This document shows positions 5,637-7,305 of a stretch of 7,305 bases of DNA, in pieces. Under the pieces are notes generated by a model. The model searched no databases and was not told where the DNA came from. It saw only the letters and a program-made list of their open reading frames with translations. The translations under genes and the position numbers were made by a program. The stretch comes from CAZHJA01 sp964532865 (lineage in GTDB: Bacteria > Patescibacteriota > Microgenomatia > UBA1406 > GWC2-37-13). The stretch lies in NCBI GenBank assembly GCA_964532865.1, contig CAZHJA010000044.1, forward strand, positions 1-7,305, written 5' to 3'. Every line of letters begins with the position of its first letter. The first letter of the stretch is position 1.

Positions 5637-6493
5637 AAAAAATAGTTATTGCTTCAGGAAAAGGCGGGGTAGGGAAATCAATGCTTGCCTCAACTTTAGC
5701 AACTCTTTTAGCTCAAAAGCAAAAGATTGTTGCTGTTGATTGTGATGTTGATGCTCCAAATTTGCACTTATGGCTTGGCGAAGATGAAAAATGGGATAAG
5801 ATTGAAAAGATTTCTGTTCTTGAAGAACCAATAATTGATTTTAAAAAATGTATAGGTTGTGGTAAATGTGCTAAAATCTGTGCTTTTAATGCTCTTGAAA
5901 TAAACAAAGGAAAGCCTGTTTTAAATCAATTTTTTTGCGAAGGATGTGGGGCTTGTGAAGCTGTTTGTCCTGTTGGAGCAATTAAGATGAGACCTATTGA
6001 TAGCGCTGAGATAAAAATTAAAAAAGATGTTTGTGGGTTTCCTTTGATTTCTGCTCAGCTTTATCCTGGTAAAACAGGTTCAGGGAAAATTGTCGACAAA
6101 ATTAGAGAAAAAGCACAAGGTTTTAAATGTCAAGTTATGATTTTAGATTCTCCAGGCGGGACAGGTTGTCCTGTTATTGCCGCTTTAAATGGAACAGATT
6201 TTGCTATTTTGATAACAGAACCAACTCCTTCAGGGTTTTCTGATATGAAGCGGGCTTTAACAGTTGTTAACCATTTTAAAATTCCATATGGCGTGGTGAT
6301 AAATAAATGGGATATTAATATTTCTAAAAGCAGAATAATTGAAAAATGGGCCAATGATAAATTCTTAGGAAAAATTTCCTATGATAAGAGAATTTTTCAG
6401 GCAATTGCTAAATTAAAGCCAATTATTAAGACCAATTTGCCTGTTAAAAAGGAAATAGAAAAAATTTATACTAAACTTAAGAAGTTTTTGTGA
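5633..6493 (+). CDS. MinD/Mrp-type P-loop ATPase with inserted ferredoxin domain (second copy)
   Basis: Paralogue of the preceding gene and the more canonical of the two. Deviant Walker A GKGGVGKS (9-16) with K10 and K15; A' motif DCDVDAPN (36-43). The ferredoxin insert has C73-C76-C79-C83 and C102-C105-C108-C112-P113, enough for two [4Fe-4S] clusters. C134, C166 and C179 are further cysteines; C179 sits in the Walker B/switch block LDSPGGTGCPV (171-181, D172). TEPTPSGFSDMKRA and VVINKWD are the later family blocks. Such proteins are related to Fe-S scaffold/carrier ATPases (Mrp/NBP35) but are distinguished by the internal ferredoxin. At 286 aa it is complete. The start codon overlaps the previous stop by ATGA, with AGGAGA at 5615-5620 twelve nt before it. 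It closes the five-gene run; a 354-nt gap follows. Confidence 0.93.
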   Translation: MKKIVIASGKGGVGKSMLASTLATLLAQKQKIVAVDCDVDAPNLHLWLGEDEKWDKIEKISVLEEPIIDFKKCIGCGKCAKICAFNALEINKGKPVLNQFFCEGCGACEAVCPVGAIKMRPIDSAEIKIKKDVCGFPLISAQLYPGKTGSGKIVDKIREKAQGFKCQVMILDSPGGTGCPVIAALNGTDFAILITEPTPSGFSDMKRALTVVNHFKIPYGVVINKWDINISKSRIIEKWANDKFLGKISYDKRIFQAIAKLKPIIKTNLPVKKEIEKIYTKLKKFL

Positions 6494-6632
6494 TAAAAAA
6501 GACAACTCTTTTAACTTCACAATTGATTTTATTTAGCAAATCTTTTATAGGAATTTCAAGCTTATCACTTTGTTTTCTTAAAGCATACATGATATTACAT
6601 TGTACATAAGCTCTGCCGCTTTTGAATGATGC
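6477..6632 (-). pseudogene. Possible gene remnant or unannotated small ORF on the minus strand
   Basis: On the minus strand an open frame of 51 codons runs from a stop just before 6632 to TAA at 6477-6479, overlapping the end of the second ATPase gene by 17 nt. Its translation looks protein-like rather than random: FKSGRAYVQCNIMYALRKQ, then SDKLEIPIKDLLNKINCEV, then KRVVFFITKTS, with an amphipathic helix and a short strand. The only ATG (6588-6590) would give 37 aa and discards the protein-like start; no ribosome site precedes it. A TATAAT-type box lies at 6635-6640 in this direction. I favour a decayed C-terminal fragment, perhaps of a transposase, but I cannot name a family, and a real small protein is not excluded. 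No continuation in other frames was found further upstream. Confidence 0.3.
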
Positions 6633-6734
6633 TTATTATATACTATGTTTCGTAATTATTAATAGTACTTATTCTTTATAATATGACAAATTCAAACTTA
6701 ATTAAAAAGAGCGACCTAACCTACTTTTTTTTAA

Positions 6735-6770
6735 AGCTTTATGATATAATTCGTCTTTAGATTATATAAT
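6735..6770 (+). promoter_or_regulatory. Candidate promoter region of the 116-aa gene, two TATAAT boxes
   Basis: TGATATAAT at 6742-6750 is a perfect extended -10 sequence preceded by AGCTTT (6735-6740), the same pairing as before 2967. A second TATAAT at 6765-6770 lies 20 nt downstream, inside TTATATAAT, which would also serve as an archaeal TATA box with a start near 6791. Leaders of about 55-90 nt would result. In such AT-rich sequence either box could be chance. Confidence 0.3.
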
Positions 6771-6833
6771 TAGCCTTTTACAATGATTAATGTTATTAAA
6801 ATGATTAAATTAATTAAACATTATTTTATTAAT

Positions 6834-6841
6834 GGAGGTGA
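6834..6841 (+). promoter_or_regulatory. Ribosome binding site of the 116-aa gene
   Basis: GGAGGTGA ends 6 nt before the ATG at 6848. Its strength is the best evidence that this unrecognised frame is a real gene. Confidence 0.75.
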
Positions 6842-6847
6842 GAATAA

Positions 6848-7198
6848 ATGACTGAAGCAAAAAGAAACGGGGAAGAACTACCTGAAGAAACAAGAATAAA
6901 CCCAATTAAAAGAGAATTAACTTTAACACAGCTTATGCGCATAGACCCTGATTTTTATTCTCGTTATATTAGATTACAATCTTTTCCTGATTATCCAGGT
7001 GATCCAACTAAGGATATAATGGAAGGTGCTTTAGCTCGTAGAGTTAATGAACTTCGTGAAGAAGGTCAAATCGATTCCATACAAGAAATAGAAAGACAAG
7101 CTGAAAACATGGTTGACATGACGCCTGATCAAATAAAAAAGATTTTTTCATTAACTAGAGTTCTAAGTTGTATAATTGTAGCTAAACAGATGTCTTAG
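6848..7198 (+). CDS. Unrecognised 116-aa soluble, mainly helical protein
   Basis: I do not recognise this protein. It is hydrophilic and charged, with no signal peptide and no clear membrane segment. The order visible is: a Glu/Lys-rich start (1-20), a short helix LTLTQLMRIDPDFYSRYIRL (about 29-48), a Pro/Asp turn (FPDYPGDPTKD, about 51-61), a long charged helix (62-80), a second helix IDSIQEIERQAENMV (about 79-93), and a final helix beginning MTPDQIKKIFSLTRVL that ends in a mildly hydrophobic SCIIVAKQMS. Helix-turn-helix or four-helix-bundle architectures are possible but unproven. A strong ribosome site fixes the ATG at 6848. It is separated from the ATPase run by 354 nt with its own candidate promoter, so it is probably an independent unit and need not share the upstream function. 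Confidence 0.75.
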   Translation: MTEAKRNGEELPEETRINPIKRELTLTQLMRIDPDFYSRYIRLQSFPDYPGDPTKDIMEGALARRVNELREEGQIDSIQEIERQAENMVDMTPDQIKKIFSLTRVLSCIIVAKQMS

Positions 7199-7305
7199 AA
7201 CAACCAGACTTAATTTTAGTTTTATATTATTCTCTATCTTTTTAAAAACAATAACTCTTAATAATAATTCCCAGTGAATATATTAATAGGGCCTACTTCT
7301 TATGT

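Larger units (their letters stand above)
6494..6847. other. Intergenic region of 354 nt
   Basis: No + strand gene is credible here. The left half is covered by the minus-strand open frame ending at 6477. The middle (about 6640-6780) is very AT-rich with a 10-bp palindrome TAAAGCTTTA (6732-6741) and two TATAAT boxes. The right part (6781-6833) is low-complexity, built of ATTAA/ATGATTAA motifs, and ends in the ribosome site of the next gene. A short AU-only inverted repeat AAAAGA-CAAC-TCTTTT (6497-6512) follows the ATPase stop but is too weak to call as a terminator. Confidence 0.5.

Noticed and set aside
5025..6000. Polyferredoxin or hydrogenase subunits, suggested by the two 4-Cys clusters in each ATPase
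   Set aside because: The clusters sit inside MinD-type proteins with complete P-loop and A' motifs in both genes, which defines the family.
2967..6493. Nitrogen fixation gene cluster, suggested by NifX-family matches
   Set aside because: No nifHDK, nifB, nifE or nifN genes are present; NifX-fold domains are widespread in anaerobes without nitrogenase.
6497..6512. Stem AAAAGA/TCTTTT after the last ATPase gene as a terminator
   Set aside because: Six AU-rich pairs with one G-C and no T tract behind; too weak to call.
6490..6609. + strand GTG frame overlapping the ATPase stop (39 aa, hydrophobic)
   Set aside because: No ribosome site of its own, and it is the antisense shadow of the more protein-like minus-strand frame.
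7199..7305. Possible promoter or gene end in the last 107 nt
   Set aside because: AT-rich with a TATA-like stretch near 7275-7290 but no frame or RNA signature before the window ends.

Overview
The window is AT-rich (roughly 30% GC by eye), gene-dense, and every convincing gene reads on the + strand. The gene content is typical of a small-genome anaerobe: a rubrerythrin, a thiol-disulfide membrane protein, and a NifX/MinD-ferredoxin gene set found in anaerobic bacteria and archaea. I cannot fix the lineage. The realistic candidates are a Patescibacteria/CPR bacterium or a DPANN archaeon. Strong GGAGGTG ribosome sites fit either. Three TGATAnAAT boxes, two of them at a distance that suits a bacterial extended -10 element better than an archaeal TATA box, lean bacterial. 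The lack of any convincing stem-loop terminator leans the other way.

Layout: 1-149 is AT-rich leader with a 34-nt-spaced imperfect direct repeat and, just before the first gene, a perfect 7-bp inverted repeat. 150-419 encodes an unrecognised 89-aa protein. 492-1076 encodes rubrerythrin. 1254-2918 encodes a secreted thioredoxin-like domain fused to a CcdA/DsbD-type membrane domain. 2967-6493 is a tight five-gene run: a Cys-rich zinc-ribbon-like protein, a NifX/orange-protein-like protein, a cation diffusion facilitator (CDF) fused to a second NifX-like domain, and two tandem MinD/Mrp-type ATPases with inserted 2x[4Fe-4S] ferredoxin domains. Its gaps are 12 nt, ATGA overlap, 7 nt and ATGA overlap. 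6494-6847 is intergenic but holds a protein-like minus-strand reading frame that may be a gene remnant. 6848-7198 encodes an unrecognised 116-aa protein. 7199-7305 shows nothing I can assign.

How the genes may work together: the five-gene run resembles in parts list the anaerobe-specific orange protein (Orp) locus of Desulfovibrio, which combines NifX-fold proteins with two ferredoxin-containing MinD ATPases. Here a metal transporter is built into the set by fusion to the NifX-like domain. My inference is a metal or metallocluster handling module in which cytosolic NifX domains, Fe-S ATPases and a membrane cation carrier cooperate. The upstream rubrerythrin (peroxide removal) and thioredoxin/CcdA-like protein (envelope thiol redox) would suit the same need to protect metal-thiolate chemistry from oxidation. 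Function of the module as a whole is not known from the sequence.
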